A stretch of DNA of 64,000 bases from Pseudomonas schmalbachii (GCF_017589465.1 NZ_JAELYA010000007.1:62001-126000), one strand, 5' to 3'; shown: positions 47,368 through 57,670, counted from the first letter of the stretch. Made by a program: numbers and translations. The notes: generated by a model from the letters alone, not told the origin.

Positions 47368-48052
47368 GCTCACTCACCTCGAATCCTGATCCCGCCGCGC
47401 ATCCATTCAACCAGGCGCGCAACTCATTGAAATGCCCGACCTCCAGCGTCGGAGCGAATTCCCGCAACGCCTCCAGCGACTGGGCCCCATAGCCCACGGC
47501 CACCGAATCCATCCCGGCACGCCGGGCCATCTCCAGATCGAAGGGCGAATCGCCGACCATCAGGGCGCGCTCCGGCGCCACCCGGCAATGCCCGAGAATC
47601 TCATGCAGCATGCGCGGGTCCGGCTTGCTCGCCGACTCATCGGCCGCCCGCGTGATATCGAAAAAGTCGCTCCAGCCCTGCCCCGCCAGCACCCGATCCA
47701 GTCCGCGGCGACTCTTGCCGGTAGCCACGGCAAGGCGATAACCCGCCTCGCGGAACTCCAGCATAGCCTCGGCAACACCCGGGAAAAGACGCGACGGCTG
47801 CTGCTCCAGCAACAGGTAATGCTCGCTGTAGTCATACCGGAAGCGCGCCAGCGCATCACCTTCCTCGATCTCCGGATAGAGCGTCTGGATCGCTTCCGGC
47901 AACCCCAGGCCGATGATGCCCTTGATCGCTTCATCGCTGCGCACCGGCAGGCCCGAACCGACTGCCGCAATCTTCATCGACTCGACGATACGTCCGATGG
48001 AGTCGACCAGCGTGCCATCCCAATCGAAGATCAGCAGGGAATAGTCACGCAT
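47360..48052 (-). CDS. HAD-family phosphatase (PA2974-like)
   Basis: 230 residues of phosphoglycolate-phosphatase-like HAD hydrolase: nucleophile motif [10 protein letters not shown] (about residues 8-17), [11 protein letters not shown] (motif II-III, about 112) and [16 protein letters not shown] (about 174). The cap domain lies between. It overlaps rluC (eight bases) and sppA (eight bases), a tightly coupled three-gene unit. Natural substrate unknown. Confidence 0.9.
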   Translation of the reverse strand: MRDYSLLIFDWDGTLVDSIGRIVESMKIAAVGSGLPVRSDEAIKGIIGLGLPEAIQTLYPEIEEGDALARFRYDYSEHYLLLEQQPSRLFPGVAEAMLEFREAGYRLAVATGKSRRGLDRVLAGQGWSDFFDITRAADESASKPDPRMLHEILGHCRVAPERALMVGDSPFDLEMARRAGMDSVAVGYGAQSLEALREFAPTLEVGHFNELRAWLNGCAAGSGFEVSEHV

Positions 48053-49001
48053 TCAGGCGCTCCAGCGCACGCTCCCACATCTCGTCCGCCGGCGCGTCGA
48101 GCTCCAGCACCGAGCCGTCCGGCATCGGCACGCGCAGGTGCGCGGAATGCAGGAACAGGCGCTTGCCACCGAGCTCGCGAATTTCGCGGGAGAAATCCTC
48201 ATCGCCGTATTTCGTATCGCCAGCGATGGAATGCCCGGCATGCTTGGCATGCACGCGAATCTGGTGGGTACGCCCGGTAATCGGCCGCGCCTCGACCAGG
48301 GTGGCGAAATCGCCGAAACGACGAAGCACCTTGAACTCGGTCAGCGCGTCCTTGCCTTCCACGTTGACTTCGACCATGCGCTCACCGGAACGCAGGTTGT
48401 TCTTCATCAACGGCGCACGGATCTGCTTCTTGGCCGCCGGCCAACTGCCGCGCACCAGCGCGTGGTAGCGCTTGTCCACCGCATGCTCGTTGCGCAGAGC
48501 CTCATGCAGGTGGCGCAGCATGCTGCGCTTCTTGGCAATCATGAGCAGCCCGGAGGTATCCCGATCCAGGCGATGGACCAGCTCCAGGTCCTTGGCATCC
48601 GGACGCAGTTGACGGAAGGCTTCGATGATCCCGTAGCTGAGACCGCTGCCGCCGTGCACGGCGATGCCGGCCGGCTTGTTGACCACGATCAGCGCCTTGT
48701 CCTCGTAGACGATGGCGGCTTCCAGACGCTCGAGCAGGCCCTGGGCCAATGGCGCCGGCTCATCGCGCTCGGCCAGACGCAGCGGCGGAACGCGCACCAC
48801 GTCACCGGCCTGCAGCTTGTACTCGGGCTTGATCCGCCCCTTGTTGACCCGTACTTCGCCCTTGCGCAGGATGCGATAGATCAGCGTCTTGGGCACGCCC
48901 TTGAGCTGAGTACGGAGGAAATTATCGATACGTTGGCCGGCATATTCCGGCGCGACCTCAAGCAGCTGAACGCCGGAAGTCTGGGAGGCGGGAGTCGTCA
49001 T
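48045..49001 (-). CDS. rluC: 23S rRNA pseudouridine synthase RluC
   Basis: Modifies 23S rRNA U955, U2504 and U2580 (E. coli numbering). 318 residues: S4 RNA-binding domain at 20-85 ([33 protein letters not shown]) and the catalytic aspartate in [13 protein letters not shown] (about 148). [28 protein letters not shown] is further signature. It is divergent from rne, as in other pseudomonads. Confidence 0.95.
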   Translation of the reverse strand: MTTPASQTSGVQLLEVAPEYAGQRIDNFLRTQLKGVPKTLIYRILRKGEVRVNKGRIKPEYKLQAGDVVRVPPLRLAERDEPAPLAQGLLERLEAAIVYEDKALIVVNKPAGIAVHGGSGLSYGIIEAFRQLRPDAKDLELVHRLDRDTSGLLMIAKKRSMLRHLHEALRNEHAVDKRYHALVRGSWPAAKKQIRAPLMKNNLRSGERMVEVNVEGKDALTEFKVLRRFGDFATLVEARPITGRTHQIRVHAKHAGHSIAGDTKYGDEDFSREIRELGGKRLFLHSAHLRVPMPDGSVLELDAPADEMWERALERLNA

Positions 49002-49029
49002 CCGCTCATAATAACAATTTTTCATTCAA

Positions 49030-49058
49030 TTGAAGCACTTAATCATTGCTGCTATAGT
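49030..49058 (+). promoter_or_regulatory. Sigma-70 promoter of rne
   Basis: TTGAAG, a 17-base spacer and TATAGT form a near-consensus promoter. A start around 49065 gives a leader of about 518 bases before the rne ATG. Confidence 0.7.
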
Positions 49059-49064
49059 CGGGGA

Positions 49065-49582
49065 CGCCGGCAATAGCGGCCTGGCCTGCAGATGAGCGTG
49101 AATAAGCCATCTCCACCGCCTGCAAACACATTGAACGGACACGAGGCAGTCCTGCGAAGCGTTGCTACGGCGGATGAGCATTTCTCCCACCGTCGACGAC
49201 TCGGAACCCAAGCCTTGAGCCATGACGCACGACTACTCCGGTAGTCGTGAAAAAAGCCACCCGCTCCCGGATTCTGCGAGCGGCACCCGATTCTTGAGGG
49301 AAGCGTGCAGGGTGGAGATGCACAACGGTCGGATCGCGTAGCCTTGAAGCTTTGGATCCAAGACGCACGTTATCGTCCGCGTCCGACAGTTGATTCCTCC
49401 TCCTGACTGAATGCTTGTTTCATCACAGCAAGCAGGAAACGTAGTCGCGGCACGGCACACCCAGCCGACGCCGCTGGACACGGGAATGGTCCGCCGTTCC
49501 TGAGTACGTACCTGAGCACCGACCGTGAGAGTCGTGTGTGCCGATTGCCGTTTCCGGCAGCCCCGGAAACCATTGGTACTAC
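49065..49582 (+). promoter_or_regulatory. Long structured 5' leader of rne (rne-II-like)
   Basis: No gene is visible in this 518-base stretch. It contains stable hairpins: CACGACTAC-TCCG-GTAGTCGTG (49228-49249), CCGCTC...GAGCGG (49261-49283), a TTGGATCCAA palindrome near 49355, and GTTTCCGG-CAGCC-CCGGAAAC (49550-49570) immediately before the start codon, which would hide the only GGAA near the ATG. In E. coli and, by comparative work, in Pseudomonas (motif rne-II), rne leaders let RNase E limit its own synthesis; that role is inferred here. Confidence 0.65.
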
Positions 49583-52500
49583 ATGAAAAGAATGCTGATC
49601 AACGCGACTCAACCCGAAGAGTTGCGTGTAGCGCTGGTCGATGGCCAGCGCCTGTTCGACCTGGATATCGAGTCCGGCGCGCGCGAACAGAAGAAGGCCA
49701 ACATCTACAAAGGTCGCATCACTCGCGTCGAACCCAGCCTGGAAGCTGCCTTCGTCGACTTCGGCGCCGAACGCCACGGTTTCCTCCCCCTCAAGGAAAT
49801 CTCCCGCGAATACTTCAAGAAATCGCCCGAAGGGCGCATCAACATCCGCGATGTGCTGAGCGAAGGCCAGGAAGTCATCGTCCAGGTAGAGAAAGAGGAA
49901 CGTGGCAACAAGGGCGCAGCCCTGACCACCTTCATCAGCCTCGCCGGCCGTTACCTGGTACTGATGCCGAACAACCCGCGCGCGGGCGGCATTTCCCGTC
50001 GTATCGAAGGCGAAGAACGCAACGAACTGCGCGAAGCCCTGAACGGCCTCAACGCACCGGCCGACATGGGCCTGATCGTGCGCACCGCCGGCCTCGGCCG
50101 CAGCTCCGAAGAATTGCAGTGGGACCTCGACTATCTGCTGCAACTCTGGGGCGCCATCAAGGAGGCTTCCGGTGAGCGCGGCGCGCCCTTCCTGATCTAC
50201 CAGGAAAGCAACGTCATCATCCGCGCGATCCGCGACTACCTGCGCCAGGACATCGGCGAAGTGCTGATCGACAGCATCGATGCCCAGGAAGAAGCGCTGA
50301 ACTTCATCCGCCAGGTCATGCCGCAGTACGCGAGCAAGGTGAAGCTGTACCAGGACAGCGTTCCGCTGTTCAACCGCTTCCAGATCGAGAGCCAGATCGA
50401 GACTGCCTTCCAGCGCGAAGTGAAGCTGCCATCCGGCGGTTCCATCGTCATCGACCCGACCGAAGCCCTGGTTTCCATCGACATCAACTCGGCGCGCGCC
50501 ACCAAGGGCGGCGACATCGAGGAAACCGCCCTGCAGACCAACCTGGAAGCGGCCGAAGAGATCGCCCGTCAGTTGCGCCTGCGTGACATCGGCGGCCTGA
50601 TCGTCATCGACTTCATCGACATGACCCCGGCGAAGAACCAGCGCGCCGTGGAAGACCGCGTGCGCGAAGCGCTGGAAGCCGACCGCGCGCGCGTGCAGGT
50701 TGGCCGCATTTCGCGCTTCGGCCTGCTGGAAATGTCCCGCCAGCGCCTGCGTCCGTCCCTCGGCGAGACCAGCGGCATCGTCTGCCCGCGCTGCAACGGC
50801 CAGGGCATCATCCGCGACGTGGAATCCCTGTCGCTGGCCATCCTGCGCCTGATCGAGGAAGAGGCCCTGAAGGACCGCACCGCGGAAGTCCGCGCGCGCG
50901 TGCCGTTCCAGGTCGCCGCCTTCCTGCTCAACGAGAAGCGCAACGCCATCACCAAGATCGAACTGCGTACCCGCGCGCGCATCTTCATCCTGCCGGACGA
51001 CCACCTGGAAACTCCGCACTTCGAAGTACAGCGCCTGCGTGACGACAGCCCGGAACTCCTCGCCGGCCAATCCAGCTATGAAATGGCTGCGATCGAGCAC
51101 GAGGAAGTCCAGCCGGTCAGCGCTACCCGTACGCTGGTGCGCCAGGAAGCCGCAGTCAAGACCGTTTCCCCCGAGCGTCCTGCCCCGGCCCAGGCCGAGC
51201 AGCAAGCGCCGGTGGAGCCGCCGAAGCCGATGCCCGAGCCGAGTCTGTTCCAGGGCCTGGTGAAGTCGCTGGTCAGCCTGTTCGCCGGCAAGGAAGAGCC
51301 CAAGCCCGCCGTTGTCGCGGAAAAACCGGCAGCCGAGCGCAGCAGCAGCCAGGAAGACCGCCGCAGCGGTCGCCAGCAGAACCGTCGCCGCGATGGTCGC
51401 GAAGGCAGTCGTCGTGATGAAGAGCGCAAACCTCGCGAGGAGCGTGGCGAGCGTCGTCGGGAAGAGCGCGGTGAGCGCCCGGCTCGCGAAGAACGCCAGC
51501 CGCGTGAAGAACGTCAGCCGCGCGCAGAGCGTGCCGAGCGTCCTGCTCGCGAAGAGCGTCAGCCGCGTGAAGAGCGCGCCGAGCGTCCCGCCCGCGAAGA
51601 ACGTCAGCCGCGTGAAGAGCGCGCTGAACGCCCGGCCCGCGAAGAACGTCAGCCACGCGAAGAGCGCGCCGAGCGTCCGGCTCGCGAGGAGCGTCAGCCG
51701 CTTGAAGAGCGCGCCGAACGTCCTGCTCGTGAAGAGCGCCAGCCGCGTGAAGAACGTGGCGAACGCCGCGAGCGTGGTGAGCGCCCGCCGCGTGAGGAGC
51801 GTCAGCCACGCGAAGAGCGCCAGGCCCGCGAAGCGGCCAGCCTGGAAGCCGAGGAGCTGCCGAACGAGGAACTGCTGGAGCAGGACGATCAGGAAGGCGC
51901 CGATGGCGAACGTCCGCGTCGCCGCTCCCGTGGCCAGCGTCGTCGCAGCAACCGTCGCGAGCGTCAGCGTGAAGTCAACGGCGAAGAAGTGGTGGAAGGC
52001 GCCGAGCCGACCAGCGAAACCACTGACGCCAGCGCCCTGGTTGCCGGCACTGCAGCCGCAGCGGTAGTCGCGGAAGCGATCGCTCCGGCCAGCGCAGATG
52101 AACAGCAGCCGGTGGTGGAAGCCCAGGCTGAGGAAATCGCACAGCCGGCGGTGGCCGTAGCCGAGGAAATTCAATCGGTCGAGTCGGTTATCGAGGCTGT
52201 TCAGGAGTCCAGCACTCCTGAAGTCACCGAGGTGGCCGAAACTGTCCGCGAAGAAGCTCCGGCAGCTGTCGCAACCGAGGAAACGGCCGCTCCTGCTGCT
52301 GTCGAAGTCAACGCCGAACCGGCTCCGGTCGTACAGGAAGAGCCAACTCCGGCAGCCGCTGAATCCCGTCCGGCAAACGCCACCGGTCGCGCACTCAACG
52401 ATCCGCGCGAGAAGCGCCGTCTGCAGCGCGAAGCCGAGCGTCTGGCCCGGGAAGCCGCTGCCGCTGCGGCGGTCGCCGAAGCAGCTCCTGCCGTCGAGCC

Positions 52501-52696
52501 GGAAGTCGTAGCTGAAGAAGCCAGCGTGGAGGAAGCCGCCATCGAAGCAGCTCCCGCGGTCGAAGCCGCCGTCGAGGCGCCCCAGGCTGAGCAGCCCGCT
52601 GAAGAAGCCAGCGAGCCTCAGGCCGAAGCGCAGACTGAAGCCGAGAAAAAGGACGAAGAGCGCAACGAAGAAGCCGTGGAAAAACACCACGGCTGA
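49583..52696 (+). CDS. rne: Ribonuclease E
   Basis: Essential endonuclease and scaffold of the RNA degradosome. 1037 residues. Catalytic half: S1 domain about 35-120 ([24 protein letters not shown]), 5' sensor, DNase-I-like domain with the magnesium aspartates in [10 protein letters not shown] (about 303) and VIDFIDM (about 346), and the zinc link CPRCNGQG (about 403-410). The C-terminal half is disordered: Arg/Glu repeats (see separate entry), then an Ala/Val/Glu/Pro-rich acidic tail. The start [10 protein letters not shown] is the family start. Transcribed alone, with a terminator after it. Confidence 0.97.
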   Translation: MKRMLINATQPEELRVALVDGQRLFDLDIESGAREQKKANIYKGRITRVEPSLEAAFVDFGAERHGFLPLKEISREYFKKSPEGRINIRDVLSEGQEVIVQVEKEERGNKGAALTTFISLAGRYLVLMPNNPRAGGISRRIEGEERNELREALNGLNAPADMGLIVRTAGLGRSSEELQWDLDYLLQLWGAIKEASGERGAPFLIYQESNVIIRAIRDYLRQDIGEVLIDSIDAQEEALNFIRQVMPQYASKVKLYQDSVPLFNRFQIESQIETAFQREVKLPSGGSIVIDPTEALVSIDINSARATKGGDIEETALQTNLEAAEEIARQLRLRDIGGLIVIDFIDMTPAKNQRAVEDRVREALEADRARVQVGRISRFGLLEMSRQRLRPSLGETSGIVCPRCNGQGIIRDVESLSLAILRLIEEEALKDRTAEVRARVPFQVAAFLLNEKRNAITKIELRTRARIFILPDDHLETPHFEVQRLRDDSPELLAGQSSYEMAAIEHEEVQPVSATRTLVRQEAAVKTVSPERPAPAQAEQQAPVEPPKPMPEPSLFQGLVKSLVSLFAGKEEPKPAVVAEKPAAERSSSQEDRRSGRQQNRRRDGREGSRRDEERKPREERGERRREERGERPAREERQPREERQPRAERAERPAREERQPREERAERPAREERQPREERAERPAREERQPREERAERPAREERQPLEERAERPAREERQPREERGERRERGERPPREERQPREERQAREAASLEAEELPNEELLEQDDQEGADGERPRRRSRGQRRRSNRRERQREVNGEEVVEGAEPTSETTDASALVAGTAAAAVVAEAIAPASADEQQPVVEAQAEEIAQPAVAVAEEIQSVESVIEAVQESSTPEVTEVAETVREEAPAAVATEETAAPAAVEVNAEPAPVVQEEPTPAAAESRPANATGRALNDPREKRRLQREAERLAREAAAAAAVAEAAPAVEPEVVAEEASVEEAAIEAAPAVEAAVEAPQAEQPAEEASEPQAEAQTEAEKKDEERNEEAVEKHHG
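51536..51760 (+). repeat. Five tandem 45-bp repeats inside rne
   Basis: Units starting at 51536, 51581, 51626, 51671 and 51716 encode [15 protein letters not shown] with few changes (one Leu for Arg). A partial unit lies at 51473 and decayed copies continue to about 51840. The region is the Arg-rich RNA-binding part of the scaffold half; unit number is likely to vary between strains by slippage or recombination. Confidence 0.9.
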
Positions 52697-52710
52697 TCGC
52701 TCCAGCAATG

Positions 52711-52742
52711 AAAAAGGGGATGCCTAGGCATCCCCTTTTTTT
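52711..52742 (+). terminator. Terminator of rne
   Basis: Perfect palindrome AAAAAGGGGATGCC-TA-GGCATCCCCTTTTT, followed by more T. It starts 15 bases after the stop codon. Confidence 0.95.
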
Positions 52743-52765
52743 ATTTCCATTGCACGGCTACTTGC

Positions 52766-52866
52766 AGGAGCACCTATCTTGCCGCTGATGGTGCTTTTTT
52801 GTAGGAGCGAGCTCTGCTCGCGAAGCTTTTGAGTTGCCGGCGTTCGCGGACATGGTCCGCTCCTAC
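52766..52866. repeat. Composite REP element, plus orientation
   Basis: Left tail GGAGCACCTATCTTGCCGCT and GATGGTGCTTTTTT leads into GTAGGAGCGAGCTCTGCTCG (52801 onward); the far arm is GGACATGGTCCGCTCCTAC. The tail is the inverse of that at 23060-23095 and 52983-53024. The 52743-53027 gap holds only repeats. Confidence 0.8.
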
Positions 52867-52884
52867 GGTTAGCTCGTGCAGAAC

Positions 52885-52982
52885 GTAGGGTGGAAAACGG
52901 CGAAGCGGATGGCCGCCCCGCCTTTCCACCATCAAGCGCGACGTGACGGGGCGGTGGACAAGCTTCGCGTTGTCCACCCTAC
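52885..52982. repeat. REPIN, GTAGGGTGGA / TCCACCCTAC family
   Basis: Arms GTAGGGTGGAAAACGGCGAA and GTGGACAAGCTTCGCGTTGT...CCACCCTAC, with an internal second pair (GGCCGCCCCGCC / GACGGGGCGG). It is nested between the two halves of the composite element. Confidence 0.75.
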
Positions 52983-53024
52983 AAAAAGCACCATCAGCGG
53001 CAAGACAGTTACTCCTACAAAACC
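52983..53024. repeat. Composite REP tail, minus orientation
   Basis: AAAAAGCACCATCAGCGGCA then AGACAGTTACTCCTAC, the inverse of the tail at 52766-52800. It ends three bases before the murB stop region. Confidence 0.75.
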
Positions 53025-53027
53025 GAC

Positions 53028-54047
53028 TCAGTACAGGTTCGGCTCCATCTCCAGCTCGACACCGAAGCGCTCCTGGATATCCAGGCGAATCCGCTCAGCC
53101 AGGGCGAACAACTGCGAGCCGCTGGCGCCGCCATAGTTCACCAGCACCAGAGCCTGCTGGGCATGCACCCCCGCCGCGCCTTCGCGATAGCCTTTCCAGC
53201 CCGCCCTGTCGATAAGCCAGCCAGCCGCCAGCTTGACCTGGCCATCCGCCTGTGGATAAGCCACCAGATCGGGATACTGTCGGCGCAGGCGCTCGGCGAC
53301 AGCGGCGGAAACCAGCGGGTTCTTGAAGAAGCTGCCGGCATTACCCAGCACAGCGGGGTCGGGAAGCTTCTCGCTGCGGATGGCGCAGATTACCCGGGCG
53401 ACATCGGCGGGCGTCGGGCTGGAGATGCCCTCCTCCACCAGGCGCTGGCGTACCGGACCGTAGTCCAGATGCAGATGCGCCTTGCGCGCCAGGGCGAAAC
53501 GTACGCGCAGGATCAGCCAGCGTCCCGGCTCGCGCTTGAAGCGGCTGTCGCGATAAGCGAAGGCACACTCCGCCAGGGAAAACTCGCGCAGCTCGCCGTT
53601 CTGCCGATCCAGCGCGACCAGACCGGCGAACACATCCTTCAACTCGACGCCATAGGCGCCGATATTCTGCATTGGCGCTGCACCGACGGTACCCGGGATC
53701 AGGCTCAGGTTTTCCAGCCCGGCCAGCCCTTCGGCCAGACTCCAGCGGACGAAGGAGTCCCAGACCTCTCCGGCCTCGGCCTCGACCACCACGCGCTCGC
53801 CGTCGTCCGACAGGATGCGCACGCCACGGCTGGCCATGCGCAGTACCAGCGCATCGACGTCGCGAGTCAGCAGCAGGTTGCTGCCGCCGCCGATCACCAT
53901 CAACGGCAGACCGCGGTCGGCCGCCAGCATCAATCCCTGCCGCACCTCATGGTCGTCATGGGCCTCGGCGAACAGGCGGGCGCGGACATCCACGCCAAAG
54001 GTGTTGAAGGGTTTCAGCGACAGGTTTTCGTGCAGGACCAGGCTCAC
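53028..54047 (-). CDS. murB: UDP-N-acetylenolpyruvoylglucosamine reductase
   Basis: Second step of peptidoglycan precursor synthesis, FAD and NADPH dependent. 339 residues from a GTG start (FNTFGVDVRA near residue 14 is the family motif). FAD-binding VIGGGSNLLL (about 51), LSLIPGTVGAAPMQNIGAYG (about 112) with catalytic Arg in AYRDSRFK, and the active serine in GNAGSFFKNP (about 229). The start overlaps the ptpA stop by four bases. Confidence 0.96.
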   Translation of the reverse strand: MSLVLHENLSLKPFNTFGVDVRARLFAEAHDDHEVRQGLMLAADRGLPLMVIGGGSNLLLTRDVDALVLRMASRGVRILSDDGERVVVEAEAGEVWDSFVRWSLAEGLAGLENLSLIPGTVGAAPMQNIGAYGVELKDVFAGLVALDRQNGELREFSLAECAFAYRDSRFKREPGRWLILRVRFALARKAHLHLDYGPVRQRLVEEGISSPTPADVARVICAIRSEKLPDPAVLGNAGSFFKNPLVSAAVAERLRRQYPDLVAYPQADGQVKLAAGWLIDRAGWKGYREGAAGVHAQQALVLVNYGGASGSQLFALAERIRLDIQERFGVELEMEPNLY

Positions 54048-54508
54048 AGGCGCCCCTTCAGTTCGACGAGCAGGGCGTCGCTGGCCTGCTCGATCAGGTC
54101 CAGCACCTGTTCGAAGCCGCCTTCGCCGCCGTAATAGGGATCGGGCACCTCGTCCAAGGCCGCGCCATAACGGCGCAGGAACAAGTCCAGCTCGGCCGTC
54201 CCGGCGCTGCCACGCAAACGTCGCAGGTCGGCCAGGTTGGCGTGGTCCATTGCCAGGACCAGGTCGAAGCGGGAGAAGTCCAGCACATCGACCTGCCGGG
54301 CACGCAGGCTCGACAGGTCATAGCCGCGGCGCATGGCAGCGACGCGGGTACGCGGATCGGGCGCCTTGCCCACATGCCAGTCGCCTGTGCCGGCGGAATC
54401 GATCTCGATGAGGTCTTCCAGACCGGCCTGGCGAACCTTGTGGCGGAACACGCCCTCGGCGGTCGGCGAACGGCAGATATTGCCGAGACAGACGAACAGG
54501 ACGCGCAT
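54044..54508 (-). CDS. Low-molecular-weight protein tyrosine phosphatase
   Basis: 154 residues. The P-loop VCLGNICRSPTAEG (Cys 7 and Arg 13) and the general-acid DPYYGGEGGFEQVLDLIE (Asp about 118) are intact. It sits between kdsB and murB; its start shares one base with the kdsB stop. Its targets here are unknown; PtpA and Wzb homologues act on tyrosine kinases or exopolysaccharide systems. Confidence 0.94.
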   Translation of the reverse strand: MRVLFVCLGNICRSPTAEGVFRHKVRQAGLEDLIEIDSAGTGDWHVGKAPDPRTRVAAMRRGYDLSSLRARQVDVLDFSRFDLVLAMDHANLADLRRLRGSAGTAELDLFLRRYGAALDEVPDPYYGGEGGFEQVLDLIEQASDALLVELKGRL

Positions 54509-55272
54509 CAGGCCCCCAGAATGCGCCGCACGCGCTCCAGGTCTTCCGGCGTGTCCACCCCGGCCTGCGGGGCTTCCAGGGCATCGGCCACGTGGATGCG
54601 CACACCATGCCAGAGCGCGCGCAGCTGCTCGAGGCATTCGGTGTCCTCCAGCCAGCACGGACCCCAGGCCACGAAATCGCGCAGGAAGCGCGCGCGGTAG
54701 GCGTAGATGCCGATGTGCCGGCGATAAGGCACGCCGGCCGGCAGTTGCTCGCGATTGGCGGCGAAGGCATCGCGCGCCCACGGCAGCGTGGCCCGGCTGA
54801 AGGTCAGCGCCAGGCCGTTGCAGTCGCTGACCACCTTGACGATGTTGGGATTGAACAGCGCGGCCACGTCGTGGATCGGCTCGGCCAGGGTGGCGATGCC
54901 GGCTTCCGGATGCGCTGCGAGGTTGCCGGCCACCTGATCGATGATCGACGGCGGAATCAGCGGCTCGTCGCCCTGCACGTTGACCACGATGGCGTCGTCG
55001 GCCAGGCCGAGCGCATCAGCTACTTCCGCCAGGCGATCGGTGCCGGAGTTGTGATCGGCGCGGGTCAGCAGCGCCTGGGCGCCGAAGCCCTGGCAGGCAT
55101 CCAGGATACGGGCATCATCGGTGGCCACCACTACCTGGGCGGCACCGCTCTTACGAGCCTGTTCCCAGACGTGCTGAATCATCGGCTTGCCGGCAATGTC
55201 CTGCAGCGGCTTGCCAGGCAGGCGGGTGGATGCGTAGCGGGCGGGAATGACGACGGTGAAAGCGGTGCTCAT
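54508..55272 (-). CDS. kdsB: 3-deoxy-manno-octulosonate cytidylyltransferase
   Basis: Activates Kdo as CMP-Kdo for lipopolysaccharide. 254 residues: [28 protein letters not shown] at the start, [12 protein letters not shown] (about 98), [12 protein letters not shown] (about 115) and RHIGIYAYR. The frame is open upstream, but the conserved region begins at this ATG. Confidence 0.96.
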   Translation of the reverse strand: MSTAFTVVIPARYASTRLPGKPLQDIAGKPMIQHVWEQARKSGAAQVVVATDDARILDACQGFGAQALLTRADHNSGTDRLAEVADALGLADDAIVVNVQGDEPLIPPSIIDQVAGNLAAHPEAGIATLAEPIHDVAALFNPNIVKVVSDCNGLALTFSRATLPWARDAFAANREQLPAGVPYRRHIGIYAYRARFLRDFVAWGPCWLEDTECLEQLRALWHGVRIHVADALEAPQAGVDTPEDLERVRRILGA

Positions 55273-55295
55273 CGGTTCTCTCGGCTCGCTCGCCA

Positions 55296-55481
55296 TTACT
55301 TGTCCAGACGTTCGTCGACGTTCAGGGTGCGAGCCTCGCCCTCGAGCATCACCGGGATTCCGTCGCGCACCGGATAGGCCAGGCCATCGGTCTTGCAGAT
55401 CAGTTCGGACTTGTCGTCGGTCAGTTTCAGCGGCCCCTTGCACAGCGGGCAGGCGAGAATATCGAGGAGTTTCGGGTCCAT
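55296..55481 (-). CDS. Trm112 family / YcaR zinc-ribbon-like small protein
   Basis: 61 residues, [20 protein letters not shown]. The first half of a zinc ribbon (CPLCKG) is present, and a single cysteine (LICKTDG) follows; the fourth ligand is absent, as usual in YcaR. Regularly found between lpxK and kdsB. Function unknown in bacteria. Confidence 0.92.
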   Translation of the reverse strand: MDPKLLDILACPLCKGPLKLTDDKSELICKTDGLAYPVRDGIPVMLEGEARTLNVDERLDK

Positions 55482-55522
55482 CTTGGAATCCTTGCAGAAA
55501 GCAGGGGCAGCATTGCTGCCTG

Positions 55523-56521
55523 TCAGCGCGCGGTCAGGCGCTCGAGCTGTGCGTCGAACCAGGCGACGAAGGCCGGGGATGGCTGCGCGTCGACGGCGAG
55601 ATACCACCAGTCGGGAGCGGCGAAGGCCCGGCATTTCACCGCGTCCTTCTCGGTCATCAGCAGGGGAAGCGGCGGGCTGAACTGCAGCTGGCCGGCGCTA
55701 TAGGCCGCGTGATCGGGGAAGACATGCGGAATCGGCCGCCAGTGTAGCGCCTCGAGCGTTGCGAAGAAACGTTGCGGGTTGCCGATGCCGGCCAGGGCGT
55801 GCACTGCTTGACCGGGGACGAAGTGCTCGACCGGGCGGACCTGCCCGGTAGCCAGGTTGACCAGCGAGGACGGCCGCAACACGAAGGAAAATGCGCCCTC
55901 GGGGTCGGAGGTGGCGCCGTTGTGCAGAACCGCATCCACTTCCGCCAGGCGTCCGGCCGGCTCGCGCAGCGGCCCCGCCGGCAGGCAGCGGCCATTGCCC
56001 AGGCCGCGGGCGGCGTCGACCAGCACCAGTTCCAGGTCCCGCGCCAGGCGATAGTGCTGCAGGCCGTCGTCGCAAAGGATCAGGTCCAGCGGTTCTTCCG
56101 CCAGCAGCGCCTGCACGGCGCGCGGGCGATCCGGATCGATCATCAGAGGAACACCGCAGCGCTGGACGATCATCAGCGGCTCATCGCCCGCCTCTGCCGC
56201 CTGCTGCTCGGCACGCACCCGCCATGGATAGTGCGGCGGTTTCGCACCGTAACCGCGGCTGACCACACCGACCTTCAGCCCACGCGCCCGGCAGTGCTCG
56301 ATCAGCCAGAGAATCATCGGCGTCTTGCCGGTGCCGCCAACCGTGATATTGCCGACCACGATGACCGGAACCGGCGCCTGCCAGGACCCGGCCTGCCCCG
56401 CCAGATACGCAGCACGCTTGCGCTGCGCCACCGAACGATAGAGCCACTCCAGGGGGCGCAGCAGAGTCAGGGCAGGATGACCCTTGTACCAGGCGTCCAG
56501 CAGACGCTCGGAGAACGCCAT
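55523..56521 (-). CDS. lpxK: Tetraacyldisaccharide 4'-kinase
   Basis: Phosphorylates the lipid A precursor at the inner membrane. 332 residues with an N-terminal amphipathic/hydrophobic anchor and the P-loop [18 protein letters not shown] (about residues 55-72), SRGYG (about 90), and [21 protein letters not shown] (about 148). It shares one base with exbD (56521). Confidence 0.96.
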   Translation of the reverse strand: MAFSERLLDAWYKGHPALTLLRPLEWLYRSVAQRKRAAYLAGQAGSWQAPVPVIVVGNITVGGTGKTPMILWLIEHCRARGLKVGVVSRGYGAKPPHYPWRVRAEQQAAEAGDEPLMIVQRCGVPLMIDPDRPRAVQALLAEEPLDLILCDDGLQHYRLARDLELVLVDAARGLGNGRCLPAGPLREPAGRLAEVDAVLHNGATSDPEGAFSFVLRPSSLVNLATGQVRPVEHFVPGQAVHALAGIGNPQRFFATLEALHWRPIPHVFPDHAAYSAGQLQFSPPLPLLMTEKDAVKCRAFAAPDWWYLAVDAQPSPAFVAWFDAQLERLTAR

Positions 56522-56964
56522 CAGGGCTTGTCCGCCTGGGCCTCGATAGTGGTGATGCGCAGATGCGAGAAACCGAGCTTGCCAGCCGCATCCATGGCGG
56601 TGACCACCGACTGGTGGGTGGTCTTGCCGTCGGCAGTGATCACCACCGGCAGACTGTTGTCGCCCTCGGATTCCTTCTGCATCGCTGCCATCAGGGTCGC
56701 CAGATCATTGCGCGCGAGGGCCTGGCCATTCAGCGAATAGTGGCCCTGGGTATCGATAGCCAGCTCCAGCTGCTTGATCTCGGTAGCTTCCGGCGGCGTG
56801 CCGCTGACCGCTTCCGGCAGCTCGACCTTCAGTTGCGAAGGCTTGGTGAAGGAGGTGCTGACCACGAAGAACAGCAACAGCACGAAGATCACGTCGATCA
56901 GCGACGTGAGGTTGAGGAACACATCCTCGCGGGCGGCGCTACCCGCTCTGCGGCGGAACTTCAC
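56521..56964 (-). CDS. Biopolymer transport protein ExbD/TolR family (ExbD2)
   Basis: 147 residues: short cytoplasmic start, one membrane helix with the proton-carrying Asp in [18 protein letters not shown] (about residue 24), and a periplasmic domain. With the neighbouring ExbB it forms a proton-driven motor. In P. aeruginosa this pair is exbD2/exbB2 (PA2982/PA2983 as I recall), without a tonB or tolA gene next to it. Overlaps the upstream exbB gene by four bases. Confidence 0.93.
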   Translation of the reverse strand: MKFRRRAGSAAREDVFLNLTSLIDVIFVLLLFFVVSTSFTKPSQLKVELPEAVSGTPPEATEIKQLELAIDTQGHYSLNGQALARNDLATLMAAMQKESEGDNSLPVVITADGKTTHQSVVTAMDAAGKLGFSHLRITTIEAQADKP

Positions 56965-57596
56965 GCTTTGCCTTCCTCGGCGAAGTCGACTTCGCGATCA
57001 CCCTGCACCACCTCGACCAGCTTGATCGCTTCCTTCTCCATGGCGACCACCAGCTCGTCGATGCGACGCAGCAGGTAGCGATGGAAGAATACCGCCGGGA
57101 TCGCCACGATCAGGCCGGCCGCCGTGGTGACCAGCGCCTTGGAGATACCGCCGGCAAGCATCGGCGCATTGGCCATGCCGTCCTGCATGAATGCACTGAA
57201 GATATCGATCATGCCGAAGACCGTACCGAGCAAGCCCAGCAGCGGGGACATCGCGGCGATGGTCCCGAGGGCATTCAGGTAGCGTTCCAGTTCATGGATG
57301 ACCCGCGAAGCCGCCTCCTCGATGCATTCCTTCATGATGTCGCGGCCATGCTTGGAGTTCGCCAGCCCGGCGGCCAGCACCTCGCCCAGCGGAGAGGAAT
57401 GCTTCAGCTCCTTGAGGGCCTGGCTGTTCATCTTCTTGGCCTGGATCTGCTTCCAGACCTGTCCCAGCAATTGCGGCGGCGCCACCCGGCTACGACGCAG
57501 CGTCCAGAGACGCTCGGCGATGATGGCGGTGGCGGCGATAGAGCTGAGAATGATCGGCAGCATCATCCAGCCGCCGGCTTTGACCAGTTCCCACAC
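56961..57596 (-). CDS. MotA/TolQ/ExbB proton channel family protein (ExbB2)
   Basis: 211 residues with three membrane helices: one near residue 10-28, and two after a cytoplasmic domain (AMSPLLGLLGTVFGMIDIFSAF and ALVTTAAGLIVAIPAVFFHRYLL). These are the TolQ/ExbB signatures. It is co-transcribed with exbD and lpxK. The energised partner protein is not in the window. Confidence 0.94.
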   Translation of the reverse strand: MWELVKAGGWMMLPIILSSIAATAIIAERLWTLRRSRVAPPQLLGQVWKQIQAKKMNSQALKELKHSSPLGEVLAAGLANSKHGRDIMKECIEEAASRVIHELERYLNALGTIAAMSPLLGLLGTVFGMIDIFSAFMQDGMANAPMLAGGISKALVTTAAGLIVAIPAVFFHRYLLRRIDELVVAMEKEAIKLVEVVQGDREVDFAEEGKA

Positions 57597-57670
57597 AGTG
57601 GCGAGTTCCCCATGAAAAAAGTGCGCGTCACTCTAGCACAGCGCCAGCCTCGAACCGACCGCCACCGTTC

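Noticed and set aside
49228-49255. Hairpin CACGACTAC-TCCG-GTAGTCGTG with a following A run, as a terminator.
   Set aside because: On the plus strand the run is A, and on the minus strand the T run comes before the stem, so it is not an intrinsic terminator; kept as leader structure.
51470-51840. CRISPR-like repeat array.
   Set aside because: Repeats are directly adjacent without spacers and lie in frame inside rne.
49370-52708. A 1112-codon open frame on the strand opposite to rne.
   Set aside because: It mirrors the repeat-rich, high-GC rne coding sequence; the protein is low-complexity (Leu/Phe/Arg/Thr) and matches no family. rne is certain.
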